From JACKCP01 sp050253255 (GTDB lineage Bacteria > Desulfobacterota > Desulfobacteria > Desulfobacterales > JACKCP01): a DNA stretch of 9,972 bases. The translations under genes were made by a program, and so were the position numbers. Below, piece after piece: positions 1 through 6,042 of the stretch. The DNA lies in assembly GCA_050253255.1 (NCBI GenBank), contig JBFWJK010000133.1, forward strand, positions 1 through 9,972, read 5' to 3'. Below the pieces are notes generated by a model. It made no database searches and was not told where the DNA came from. It saw only the letters and a list, made by a program, of their open reading frames with translations. Each line of letters begins with the position of its first letter. The first letter of the stretch is position 1.

Positions 1-1745
1 CAAGCAATGAAAAGAAGATAGACATAAGGTTTGACCCTGACCTTACAGATCCAAAGCCTGAGCCTGATATGACTATTTATATGGATAATGATGCAGCTGC
101 AACAGACTCACTTCACTTTGATATAAACAGAACTCTTGATATACACAAGCAGGATGTAACTAATCTGAGATATGAAGGCGACACAGGAAATGACAACGCA
201 ACTCTGATGATCAATGATCCAAGTGCAATGATAAGAGACGTTGAGGATATGAACCTTGTCTGGGATCCCATAAATGAATCATGGTATCTTTCATATCCGA
301 CTGCAGAAGGTATAATTGAAAACAATACAGCTGTTTTTCAGATAGATCTTGCAGGTACTCCGACTCCCCTTGATCCTGAAAGTTCAATCACTGTTAACAA
401 CCCCCAAGTCCTTACATACAGAACAGGAAACATTGATGTAACTTATGACGGAGCTTCATGGTATTTTGAAGACCCTGTTAAATTTGTCAGAGGGACAGGA
501 GAAATAATTTCAGCCCCGACTCTTACATATAATGACCCCACAGTTTTCAGAAGGGCATCGACAGTAAACTATGCTCTTAACTACGACGGTTCAGGCAACT
601 GGAGCTTTGCAAATACAGATGCAATTCAGACAGATTATCCTGCAGCTCAGGTTCTTAATGGATCAAGTGATGAAAACCAGGTGCAGATAGATTTCAATGG
701 AGACGGCAATGCTGATATTACATACAGTTTTGCAACCGCACTGGATGCAACAGGCGTTACTCCGAGTACAATGGCTTTCAAGGTAGACCCGTTTCCAAAT
801 CTTGAATACCCGGGAGCAAGAATTACAACAGTTGACAGTTCAAACTTTACAATAGATTTTGACGGCAATGCTTCGCCTGACATGACTTTCTCACTTAATG
901 ACGGAGTAAACCCGGTTGCTGCAAACGGCGGCGATACAGTAACCTTTAATGTTGATCCAAGAGCTGTTCCAGAAGATTATCCAAACGCTGTAGTTAAGGG
1001 CGACAAAGACAGTGTTTATATAGATCTTGACGGATCGGGCGGAGAAAACGACACCAAGGATATAGTATTTACTTTCACAGAGTCTCTTGGAACAGGAACC
1101 GATGCTGAAAACAGTCTTATCAATTTTGATCTTATAGGCGGGACTTCATGGACTGAAATAGAAAAGGCAGATATAGCAACTGAAGGATATTTCTCTTTTA
1201 TGGCAGACTTTCTTGGAGCTACAGGCGAGTTTGGTCCAAACGGTACCTTTGAAACCACAGAACAGGAGATGAGGTTTGATATTGGAGTTCTCTTTGATGG
1301 AATAAGCTTTAAAAAGAGTTCCCTTTCAACTACACAATATGCCAAGTCATCCACTACAACATTCCAGTCTGCAAACGGATACGGAGCAGGAGATCTTGAA
1401 GGTGTAAACGTTTCAGGCGACGGTTCCATTACAGGCGTATATTCAAACGGCGAACAGATTCCTCTTTACAGAGTTTCTCTTGCAAAATTTTTGAGTGAGC
1501 AGGGGCTTTATAAAGAAGGCGGGAACCTTTACCGTGAAACAAGGTCAAGCGGTGACGCAATAACCGGAAGGCCTGGAGAAAACGGTCTTGGAAGCATTTC
1601 TCCAAACTCTCTTGAAATGTCAAACGTTGATATTGCAGATGAGTTTGTTTCCATGATTACTACACAAAGAGGCTTTCAGGCAAACTCAAAGATTGTGACA
1701 ACAGTTGATGACATGCTGGCCGAAGTTATAAACATGAAGAGGTAA
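1..1745 (+). CDS. flgE: Flagellar hook protein FlgE, C-terminal part (5' end outside the window)
   Basis: The reading frame is open from base 3 (the first codon is cut by the window edge) to a TAA at 1743-1745, so this is a 3' fragment of about 580 residues. FlgE polymerises into the hook, the universal joint between rod and filament, and is exported by the flagellar type III apparatus. The last 150 residues are diagnostic: STTTFQSANGYGAGDLEGV, ITGVYSNGEQIPLYRVSLAKF, NGLGSISPNSLEMSNVD and the terminal FVSMITTQRGFQANSKIVTT, the flagellar basal-body/hook C-terminal helix that packs in the hook core. Upstream of this lies a large, acidic, Cys-free region rich in Asp, Asn, Gly and Thr. It carries internal repeats and corresponds to the surface-exposed variable domain, which makes this FlgE much larger than the roughly 400-residue enteric protein. 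Codon use matches the genes downstream. The gene is followed by a terminator, so it belongs to a separate upstream unit. The family call is firm. The N-terminal rod/hook signature is not visible. Confidence 0.95.
   Translation, partial: SNEKKIDIRFDPDLTDPKPEPDMTIYMDNDAAATDSLHFDINRTLDIHKQDVTNLRYEGDTGNDNATLMINDPSAMIRDVEDMNLVWDPINESWYLSYPTAEGIIENNTAVFQIDLAGTPTPLDPESSITVNNPQVLTYRTGNIDVTYDGASWYFEDPVKFVRGTGEIISAPTLTYNDPTVFRRASTVNYALNYDGSGNWSFANTDAIQTDYPAAQVLNGSSDENQVQIDFNGDGNADITYSFATALDATGVTPSTMAFKVDPFPNLEYPGARITTVDSSNFTIDFDGNASPDMTFSLNDGVNPVAANGGDTVTFNVDPRAVPEDYPNAVVKGDKDSVYIDLDGSGGENDTKDIVFTFTESLGTGTDAENSLINFDLIGGTSWTEIEKADIATEGYFSFMADFLGATGEFGPNGTFETTEQEMRFDIGVLFDGISFKKSSLSTTQYAKSSTTTFQSANGYGAGDLEGVNVSGDGSITGVYSNGEQIPLYRVSLAKFLSEQGLYKEGGNLYRETRSSGDAITGRPGENGLGSISPNSLEMSNVDIADEFVSMITTQRGFQANSKIVTTVDDMLAEVINMKR
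252..608 (+). repeat. Degenerate Trp-motif repeats in the FlgE outer domain
   Basis: Three loosely similar protein segments carry an aromatic/Asp/Trp core: LVWDPINESWYLSY, VTYDGASWYFEDP and LNYDGSGNWSF. The shared pattern is hydrophobic-x-(Y/W)-D-(G/P), then a few residues, then W and an aromatic. The Asp positions are about 61 and 46 residues apart. The segments lie directly before the more regular 57-residue repeats and probably continue the same modular beta-rich outer region of the hook protein. Similarity is visible by eye only at protein level, so unit boundaries are approximate. Confidence 0.5.
633..1133 (+). repeat. Three tandem 57-residue repeats with Asp-rich loops in FlgE
   Basis: Three consecutive units start at DYPAAQV (633), EYPGARI (804) and DYPNAVV (975), exactly 171 nt (57 residues) apart. 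Each has the layout (D/E)-Y-P-x-A, then V/F-x-I-D, then an Asp/Gly loop, then D-(I/M)-x-(Y/F)-(S/T)-F, and ends near F-x-V-D-P or N-F-D-L. The loops are DFNGDGNAD, DFDGNASPD and DLDGSGGENDTKD. The first follows the D-x-N-x-D-G pattern of EF-hand/dockerin-type calcium loops; the other two are degenerate. The DNA copies have diverged, so this is an old protein-level duplication and not a recent slippage tract. Calcium binding is inference only. Confidence 0.75.
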
Positions 1746-1751
1746 AATTTG

Positions 1752-1785
1752 ATCCCCTCTCTTTTAAGGGAGGGGATTTTTTTTT
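1752..1785 (+). terminator. Rho-independent terminator after flgE
   Basis: The stem ATCCCCTCTC (1752-1761) pairs with GGGAGGGGAT (1768-1777), with one G-U pair, around a TTTTAA loop. A run of nine T follows (1777-1785). It begins 7 nt after the flgE stop codon and should end the flgE transcript. It separates that unit from the fliL operon. Confidence 0.93.
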
Positions 1786-1866
1786 AACATTTCTTTTTTC
1801 CTTTCTGAGAACTTTCCTTTTTAAAAAAGCCTTTTTTTATTTTTAAATTTAATAATTTTACAATTA

Positions 1867-1882
1867 TGGCATATAAATTGTA
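1867..1882 (+). promoter_or_regulatory. Candidate sigma-54 (-24/-12) promoter for the fliL operon
   Basis: TGGCAT (1867-1872), five bases, then TTGTA (1878-1882). The spacing matches the sigma-54 consensus TGGCAC-N5-TTGCW exactly. The -12 element has TTGT in place of TTGC. Transcription would start near 1893, leaving a leader of about 30 nt that holds only the fliL ribosome site AGGGG (1912-1916). It lies in the only sizeable intergenic region, after the flgE terminator. An overlapping sigma-70 reading (TTTACA at 1857, TATATC at 1881, 18-nt spacer) is a weaker alternative. Confidence 0.55.
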
Positions 1883-1921
1883 TATCTGTACTTGTTGATA
1901 AAATAAATTTCAGGGGAAAAA

Positions 1922-2446
1922 ATGGCTGAGGAAAAGGAAAAATCCCGGTTTAAAATTACAAGAAAACTTATTATTATAGCGGGCGGAGTCTTTTTGCTTC
2001 TTGTTACTGTTCTGTTTGCGGTTTTTATTCTGTTTTTTACGGGCAATGAAGAAAATGAGCAAAAAAATGAAAATGGCCCTGAGGCTTCTGGAAGTACTGT
2101 TGTTTATACTCCGGGCCCCGAAGATTTTTATTCCGGGCTTTTAAAATTCGGGGAAATTACTGTAAAACTCAAGCCGGAATTTGAAGAGGAACTCCCGAGA
2201 AATTTAAGAGTAACTGTATATGCTGAAGTTATAAATGACAGTGATAAATTCCTTTTGCTGGAAAAAAAGAATCTGATTGAAAATTATCTGATTTCATATT
2301 TCAGGGAGAAAAAGCCTTCTGATATTGACGAAATAACAGAAAAAATTATCATCAAGCAGGAAATTTTCAGGAGAATCAATGAAGTTTCAGGCAGAGAAAT
2401 AATGAAAAATATTTATTTTACGGAGTTTCTTATTCTTGACTGGTGA
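1922..2446 (+). CDS. fliL: Flagellar basal body-associated protein FliL
   Basis: A 174-residue single-pass inner-membrane protein. FliL surrounds or contacts the MotAB stator at the basal body and affects stator function, torque or swarming, depending on species. A short basic cytoplasmic start is followed by one membrane helix (residues about 16-39, LIIIAGGVFLLLVTVLFAVF), a low-complexity Glu/Asn linker (41-60) and a periplasmic domain. The C-terminal part is typical of the family: LRVTVYAEVIND, a basic/acidic helix ending in IIIKQEIFRRINEVSGREI, and the ending KNIYFTEFLIL. The start is supported by AGGGG five bases upstream. It is the first gene of the operon, in the usual place before fliM. 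No motA/motB lies next to it here. Length is normal. Confidence 0.93.
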   Translation: MAEEKEKSRFKITRKLIIIAGGVFLLLVTVLFAVFILFFTGNEENEQKNENGPEASGSTVVYTPGPEDFYSGLLKFGEITVKLKPEFEEELPRNLRVTVYAEVINDSDKFLLLEKKNLIENYLISYFREKKPSDIDEITEKIIIKQEIFRRINEVSGREIMKNIYFTEFLILDW

Positions 2447-2447
2447 T

Positions 2448-2461
2448 GTCATAAATTTGAC
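2448..2461 (+). promoter_or_regulatory. Palindromic FleQ-like operator candidate upstream of fliM
   Basis: GTCA-TAAATT-TGAC is an inverted repeat of GTCA half-sites with a 6-bp AT spacer. It starts 1 nt after the fliL stop and ends 14 nt before fliM. Including flanks, TGTCATAAATTTGACGG (2447-2463) matches 15 of 17 bases of the element before flhA (7127-7143). It fits 11 of 13 defined positions of the Pseudomonas FleQ consensus GTCANTAAATTGAC. Function is inferred from the match and the repeated placement. Confidence 0.5.
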
Positions 2462-2475
2462 GGCGGAGAAAGATT

Positions 2476-3444
2476 ATGAGTGAAGTATTAACCCAGGAAG
2501 AAGTCGACAGTCTCTTAGACGGACTGAGTGCGGGAAAAGTTGAGGCTGAATCCAGTGCTCCCCAGGAAGTTGACGGAGTTGCAAAATATGATTTTGCAAG
2601 GCAGGAAAAGGTTATCAGGGGGAGACTTCCCACCTTTGAGGTTATAAATGAACGATTTGCAAGAGAGGTGAGATCAACCCTTTCAGTCCTTCTTCAGACA
2701 AACATAGATATAAGTTCCGAATCTCTTGACACTCTTAAGTTTTCTGAATTTGTCAGGTCTCTTCCTGTTCCGACAAGTCTTCATGTATTCAGGATGGATC
2801 CTTTGAGGGGGCATGCCCTTCTTGTTATGGATACAGAACTTGTGTTCAACCTTATTGATACTTTTTTCGGCGGCAAAGGTACAGGAAAAGCCAAGGTGGA
2901 AGGCCGGGAATTCACTTCAATTGAAGATATCATGATAAAAAAGGTTGTTTCCTCGTGCCTGAAGGATCTTGAAACTGCATGGCAGCCTGTTGAGCCTATC
3001 TCAACCTCATTGCAGAGATCAGAGGTGAACCCTCAGTTTGCGGCAATTGTTCCTCCAACAGATCTTGTTATTGTGGCAAGATTTGAAGTGGAGCTTGAAC
3101 AGGCTGCCGGAAAGCTTACAATTTGTCTTCCCTATGCAATGATTGAGCCGCTCAGGGGAAAACTCTCCTCAGGATTTCAGGCTGAAACTGAAGAAGTCGA
3201 TTCCACATGGCAGAAAAGGCTCACTGAAATTATCAGGGAATCTTCAGTTAATTTCAAGGTTGTGCTGGGCAAAACTACAATAAGAGGGGAAAAGCTTATC
3301 ACAATGAGAAAAGGAGATGTTATTCCCCTTGACCAGGATGCTTCTGACCCTCTTAAGGGATATATTGAAGGTGTTGCAAAGTTCAAAGGTTTTGCAGGAG
3401 TTAAAAAGGGTTTTCAGGCGTTCAGGATTACAGATAAATTTTAA
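2476..3444 (+). CDS. fliM: Flagellar motor switch protein FliM
   Basis: A 322-residue cytoplasmic C-ring protein that binds phospho-CheY and sets rotation direction. The N-terminal peptide LTQEEVDSLLDGL (residues 5-17) is the CheY-P binding motif (LSQxEIDALL type), so the cell probably has a chemotaxis pathway. The middle CheC-like domain (about 40-235) contains FFGGKG (130-135), the conserved GGxG segment that contacts FliG, followed by FTSIED (146-151). The C-terminal SPOA/FliN-like domain (about 255-319) includes VNFKVVLGKTTI, LITMRKGDVIPLD and the end KKGFQAFRITD. GGAG lies seven bases upstream of the ATG. The gene follows fliL by 29 nt and is preceded by the palindromic element at 2448. 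Length is normal and no key segment is missing. Confidence 0.97.
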   Translation: MSEVLTQEEVDSLLDGLSAGKVEAESSAPQEVDGVAKYDFARQEKVIRGRLPTFEVINERFAREVRSTLSVLLQTNIDISSESLDTLKFSEFVRSLPVPTSLHVFRMDPLRGHALLVMDTELVFNLIDTFFGGKGTGKAKVEGREFTSIEDIMIKKVVSSCLKDLETAWQPVEPISTSLQRSEVNPQFAAIVPPTDLVIVARFEVELEQAAGKLTICLPYAMIEPLRGKLSSGFQAETEEVDSTWQKRLTEIIRESSVNFKVVLGKTTIRGEKLITMRKGDVIPLDQDASDPLKGYIEGVAKFKGFAGVKKGFQAFRITDKF

Positions 3445-3467
3445 AACAGTAAATCGGGAGAAATAAA

Positions 3468-3809
3468 ATGGCTGAAGCGGAAAAAGAAAATCAGAATACG
3501 GAAAGTGCTGAAGATGAAGAAAAGGAAGATTCCCATGAGGATGCGGGAAGGGATCTGGATTTTATTCTTGATATTCCCCTGGAACTTTCTGTTGAGCTGG
3601 GCCGTTCAAAGATGCTTGTAAACGATCTTCTTCAGCTTGGGCAGGGTTCGATTGTCGAACTTAACAAGCTTGCAGGCGAGCCGCTTGAGATCTATATCAA
3701 CCACAAGCTTGTTGCAAGAGGGGAGGTTGTGGTCGTAAACGAGAAGTTCGGAGTCAGACTTACAGACATCATAAGCCCCATGGAAAGGGTAAGAACCCTT
3801 GGAGAATAG
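3468..3809 (+). CDS. fliN: Flagellar motor switch protein FliN
   Basis: A 113-residue protein that forms the lower rim of the C-ring with the FliM C-terminal domain and docks the FliH-FliI ATPase complex. The first 30 residues are highly acidic and probably disordered (EAEKENQNTESAEDEEKEDS). The rest is one SPOA domain: LDIPLELSVELGRSKM (about 34-49), LLQLGQGSIVELNKLAGEP (about 55-73), then INHKLVARGEVVVVNEKFGV and the family's usual ending LTDIISPMERVRTLG. GGGAG (3456-3460) is a good ribosome site seven bases before the ATG. It is downstream of fliM (23 nt) and 8 nt from fliO. A longer FliN/FliY form with a CheC domain is excluded by length. Confidence 0.96.
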   Translation: MAEAEKENQNTESAEDEEKEDSHEDAGRDLDFILDIPLELSVELGRSKMLVNDLLQLGQGSIVELNKLAGEPLEIYINHKLVARGEVVVVNEKFGVRLTDIISPMERVRTLGE

Positions 3810-3817
3810 GATATTTT

Positions 3818-4189
3818 ATGGAAGGCGGAAGTGTTAATCTTTATGCAGAACTTTTCAAGACACTTGGAATGCTTGCAATTGTTCTTGGAATTTTAGGTAC
3901 CTGTCTGTATCTTTTAAAAAAATTCATGGCCAGGAATTTTTCCATGGGGGAGAAATCGAAAATAAGGCTTGTTTCTTCTTTTTATCTCGGGAGCAGGGAA
4001 AAGCTTGTAATGGTTGATGTGGAAGGCGAAAAGCTTTTACTTGGTGTTACAAGGGAAAATATTTCCCTGATTTCAAAGCTTGGTAAAACAGAAGTAACCG
4101 TTGACAGGGAAGAGAACCAGCCTGAATTTTCAAAAATTTTCAAGGAAAATCTTAAAAGCAGATTTTTTAAAAAAGGGAAAAAGGATTAA
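3818..4189 (+). CDS. fliO: Flagellar biosynthetic protein FliO
   Basis: A 123-residue membrane protein. In the known systems FliO is a chaperone for FliP ring assembly in the export gate and is not part of the finished gate. One membrane helix is seen near the N-terminus (residues about 10-34, ending LYLLKKF). A cytoplasmic domain follows with the family pattern IRLVSSFYLGSREKLVMVDV (49-68) and EKLLLGVTRENISLISKL (71-88). The tail is strongly basic (KSRFFKKGKKD). FliO is poorly conserved, so the call rests on this pattern plus its place between fliN and fliP. The stop codon is 1 nt before the fliP ATG, which suggests translational coupling. Confidence 0.88.
   Translation: MEGGSVNLYAELFKTLGMLAIVLGILGTCLYLLKKFMARNFSMGEKSKIRLVSSFYLGSREKLVMVDVEGEKLLLGVTRENISLISKLGKTEVTVDREENQPEFSKIFKENLKSRFFKKGKKD
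4181..4185 (+). promoter_or_regulatory. Ribosome binding site that fixes the fliP start
   Basis: AAGGA inside the last codons of fliO, five bases before the ATG at 4191. It supports this start over an in-frame ATG at 4101 that would lie within fliO and add 30 basic residues before the signal peptide. Confidence 0.7.
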
Positions 4190-4190
4190 A

Positions 4191-4952
4191 ATGGGAAATC
4201 GGAAACTTTTGTTATGGTTATTTTTCTTCGGTTTTGTCTTGATACCCGGTACTGCTCAGGCAGTCACATTTCCCATCCCATCGATAGAGTTAGGGGTTAA
4301 GGCTGCACAAAGTCCTTCAGAGGTTGCGGTTGCCCTTGAAATTATTGCTCTTCTAACAATTCTTACCCTTGCTCCGGCAATTTTGATCCTGATGACGTCG
4401 TTTACAAGGATTGTGGTTGTCTTTCATTTTCTCCGGCAGGGGATGGGAATTCAGACCAGCCCGCCAAACCAGGTTCTTGTCGGACTTGCTCTTTTCATGA
4501 CTTTTTTTGTAATGAAGCCTGTGTGGACAGATATCTATGAAAATGCTCTTGATCCTTATTTGAATGACAAACTCAATTATCAGGAGGCATATTTCAATGC
4601 TGAAAAGCCATTGAAGAAATTTATGCTTGCCAATACAAGAGAAAAGGATCTCGCTCTTTTCATAAGCTCTGCAGACGCTGTAAAGCCGCAGACAAAAGAG
4701 GACGTAAATATTTTACATCTTATTCCAGCTTTTGTTATAAGCGAACTTAAAACGGCATTTATAATAGGGTTCATGATTTATATTCCATTTATTGTTATAG
4801 ATATGGTTGTGGCCAGTGTTCTTTTATCAATGGGTATGATGATGCTTCCGCCGATTATGATTTCCCTTCCATTCAAGCTGATGCTTTTTGTTCTTGTAGA
4901 CGGATGGAATCTTTTAATCGGATCAATGATAAAAAGTTTTGTTGTTCCCTGA
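4191..4952 (+). CDS. fliP: Flagellar export gate protein FliP
   Basis: A 253-residue polytopic membrane protein. Five FliP subunits with FliQ and FliR form the helical export pore. The N-terminus is a cleavable signal peptide: basic MGNRK, a hydrophobic core LLLWLFFFGFVL and a likely cleavage site after GTAQA (residue 24). Signature segments are ILMTSFTRIVVVFHFLRQGM (67-86), QTSPPNQVLVGLALFMTFFV (88-107), FVISELKTAFIIGFMIYIPF (181-200) and SMGMMMLPP (213-221). The last holds the methionine cluster of the pore gasket. The start at 4191 leaves a proper signal peptide with a ribosome site, while the upstream in-frame ATG (4101) would bury it. fliQ follows after 11 nt. Length is usual for the family. 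Confidence 0.97.
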   Translation: MGNRKLLLWLFFFGFVLIPGTAQAVTFPIPSIELGVKAAQSPSEVAVALEIIALLTILTLAPAILILMTSFTRIVVVFHFLRQGMGIQTSPPNQVLVGLALFMTFFVMKPVWTDIYENALDPYLNDKLNYQEAYFNAEKPLKKFMLANTREKDLALFISSADAVKPQTKEDVNILHLIPAFVISELKTAFIIGFMIYIPFIVIDMVVASVLLSMGMMMLPPIMISLPFKLMLFVLVDGWNLLIGSMIKSFVVP

Positions 4953-4958
4953 AAGGAG
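4953..4958 (+). promoter_or_regulatory. Ribosome binding site that fixes the fliQ start
   Basis: AAGGAG five bases before the ATG at 4964. It is the strongest Shine-Dalgarno sequence in the operon. It rules out an in-frame ATG at 4904, which would add 20 non-family residues overlapping fliP. Confidence 0.8.
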
Positions 4959-4963
4959 AGTCT

Positions 4964-5233
4964 ATGACTCCGGAATTTATTGTAAGTTTTATTAAAGAAG
5001 CCATTATCCTCACAATAATTATTTCAATGCCCATGCTTGGAATAGGACTTATTGTAGGTGTTGCCATAAGTATATTTCAGGCTGTGACCTCCATTCAGGA
5101 AATGACTCTTATTTTTGTTCCAAAGATTATTGCTGTTTTTCTGGCTCTTCTTTTGTTTGCTCCGTGGATGCTGGATAAACTTTCTGCTTTTACCATAAGA
5201 ATTATTACTAATCTTCCCAATTACATAAGATAA
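4964..5233 (+). CDS. fliQ: Flagellar export gate protein FliQ
   Basis: An 89-residue protein with two hydrophobic hairpin helices, the normal FliQ size. Several copies wrap the outside of the FliP-FliR pore in the export gate. MTPEFIVSFIKEAI begins the protein as in most homologues. The conserved loop ISIFQAVTSIQEMTLIFVPK (35-54) links the two helices (about 13-39 and 53-68), followed by LLLFAPWMLDKL (62-73). The gene lies between fliP and fliR, with only 2 nt to the fliR start, so fliR translation is probably coupled to it. Confidence 0.97.
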   Translation: MTPEFIVSFIKEAIILTIIISMPMLGIGLIVGVAISIFQAVTSIQEMTLIFVPKIIAVFLALLLFAPWMLDKLSAFTIRIITNLPNYIR

Positions 5234-5235
5234 AA

Positions 5236-6039
5236 ATGGAAATTTTAAATCTTTTTTCACCCGAAGAGTTCAGGCATTTTCTTCTGATTTTACTGAGAGT
5301 CTCTGTGATTTTATTTCTGTTTCCAATTTACGGGAGTGAAGTTGTGCCTGTAATGGTCAAGGCCGGTCTTTCACTTGTAATAACTCTTTGTCTTTTTTCC
5401 ATTGTCCATGCAGATCCTTCAGTATTTCCTGAAAAGGTTTTTTCCGCTCCTGTTCTTGTGGTTACAGAGCTTTTCATAGGGCTTTGTCTTTCTCTTGGGG
5501 TACGGCTTTTTTTTGCGGCCACACAGGTTGCAGGCGTTCTGATAGGATTTCAGATGGGTTTCTCCATGATAAACGTTGTAGATCCCCAGTCCGGGAGTCA
5601 GGTTTCAATAATGGATCAGGTTGCTTACTGGGTAGTTCTTGTTGTTTTCCTTATTTTAAACGGACATCACCTTATAATTAATGCCCTTGTTGAAAGTTTC
5701 AGAATTATGCCCGTCGGAGGGGGGATTTTTCTTGAAAAAGGTCTTTTTGACATGATGGGAGAGTTCGGGGGAGCTGTTTTTTCAATTTCTGTAAAAATGG
5801 GTGCTCCTGTAATTGCTTCACTTTTTTTTACATCAGTGGCATTTGGAATTATTTCAAAGTTTGCTCCTCAGATTAACGTGATGATAGTTGCTTTTCCGGT
5901 CAAAATCATTATAGGACTTTTTCTTTTCGGGTTTATGCTTGAGATTGCATCATATTTTACGGCCGGATATGTAAGGGATTTTTATGGGATTTTGATTCAT
6001 ACACTGAATTTTTTATCAGGCAGGGCAGGAGCTTCATAA
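5236..6039 (+). CDS. fliR: Flagellar export gate protein FliR
   Basis: A 267-residue polytopic inner-membrane protein. One FliR joins five FliP in the export pore and contacts FlhB. The hydrophobic segments and the conserved central stretch LFIGLCLSLGVRLFFAATQ (79-97) leading to GVLIGFQMGFSMINVVDPQS (100-119) and SIMDQ identify it. The last part (FAPQINVMIVAFPVKIIIGL) is also typical. No clear Shine-Dalgarno sequence precedes the ATG, and the fliQ stop is 2 nt upstream, so ribosomes probably carry over from fliQ. Length is normal for a stand-alone FliR. It is not fused to flhB, as happens in some clostridia. Confidence 0.97.
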   Translation: MEILNLFSPEEFRHFLLILLRVSVILFLFPIYGSEVVPVMVKAGLSLVITLCLFSIVHADPSVFPEKVFSAPVLVVTELFIGLCLSLGVRLFFAATQVAGVLIGFQMGFSMINVVDPQSGSQVSIMDQVAYWVVLVVFLILNGHHLIINALVESFRIMPVGGGIFLEKGLFDMMGEFGGAVFSISVKMGAPVIASLFFTSVAFGIISKFAPQINVMIVAFPVKIIIGLFLFGFMLEIASYFTAGYVRDFYGILIHTLNFLSGRAGAS

Positions 6040-6042
6040 CCA

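Noticed and set aside
1016..1429. 137-codon open frame on the minus strand inside flgE
   Set aside because: It is fully antisense to a conserved gene, has low-complexity Ser/Pro composition typical of a shadow frame, and shows no recognisable domain. The same applies to minus-strand frames at 7448-7741, 8029-8304 and 9647-9940.
1543..1556. GTCA-AGCGG-TGAC inverted pair in flgE
   Set aside because: The spacer is five bases and GC-rich, and the site is inside coding sequence. It does not match the two elements at 2448 and 7128.
1815..1845. A second hairpin terminator in the A/T tracts downstream of the flgE terminator
   Set aside because: The A6 and T7 runs are separated by only a few bases. 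They can pair only weakly and lack a GC stem, so they read better as AT-rich spacer.
2982..2998. TGGCAG-CCTG-TTGAG in fliM as a sigma-54 site
   Set aside because: The spacing is one base short and both boxes are imperfect.
4101..4190. Longer FliP starting at the in-frame ATG 4101 inside fliO
   Set aside because: It would add 30 basic, non-conserved residues before a clean signal peptide. ATG 4191 has AAGGA at proper spacing and gives the usual length.
4904..4963. Longer FliQ starting at ATG 4904 inside fliP
   Set aside because: The extra 20 residues are not family-like. ATG 4964 has a strong AAGGAG and gives the canonical 89 residues starting MTPE.
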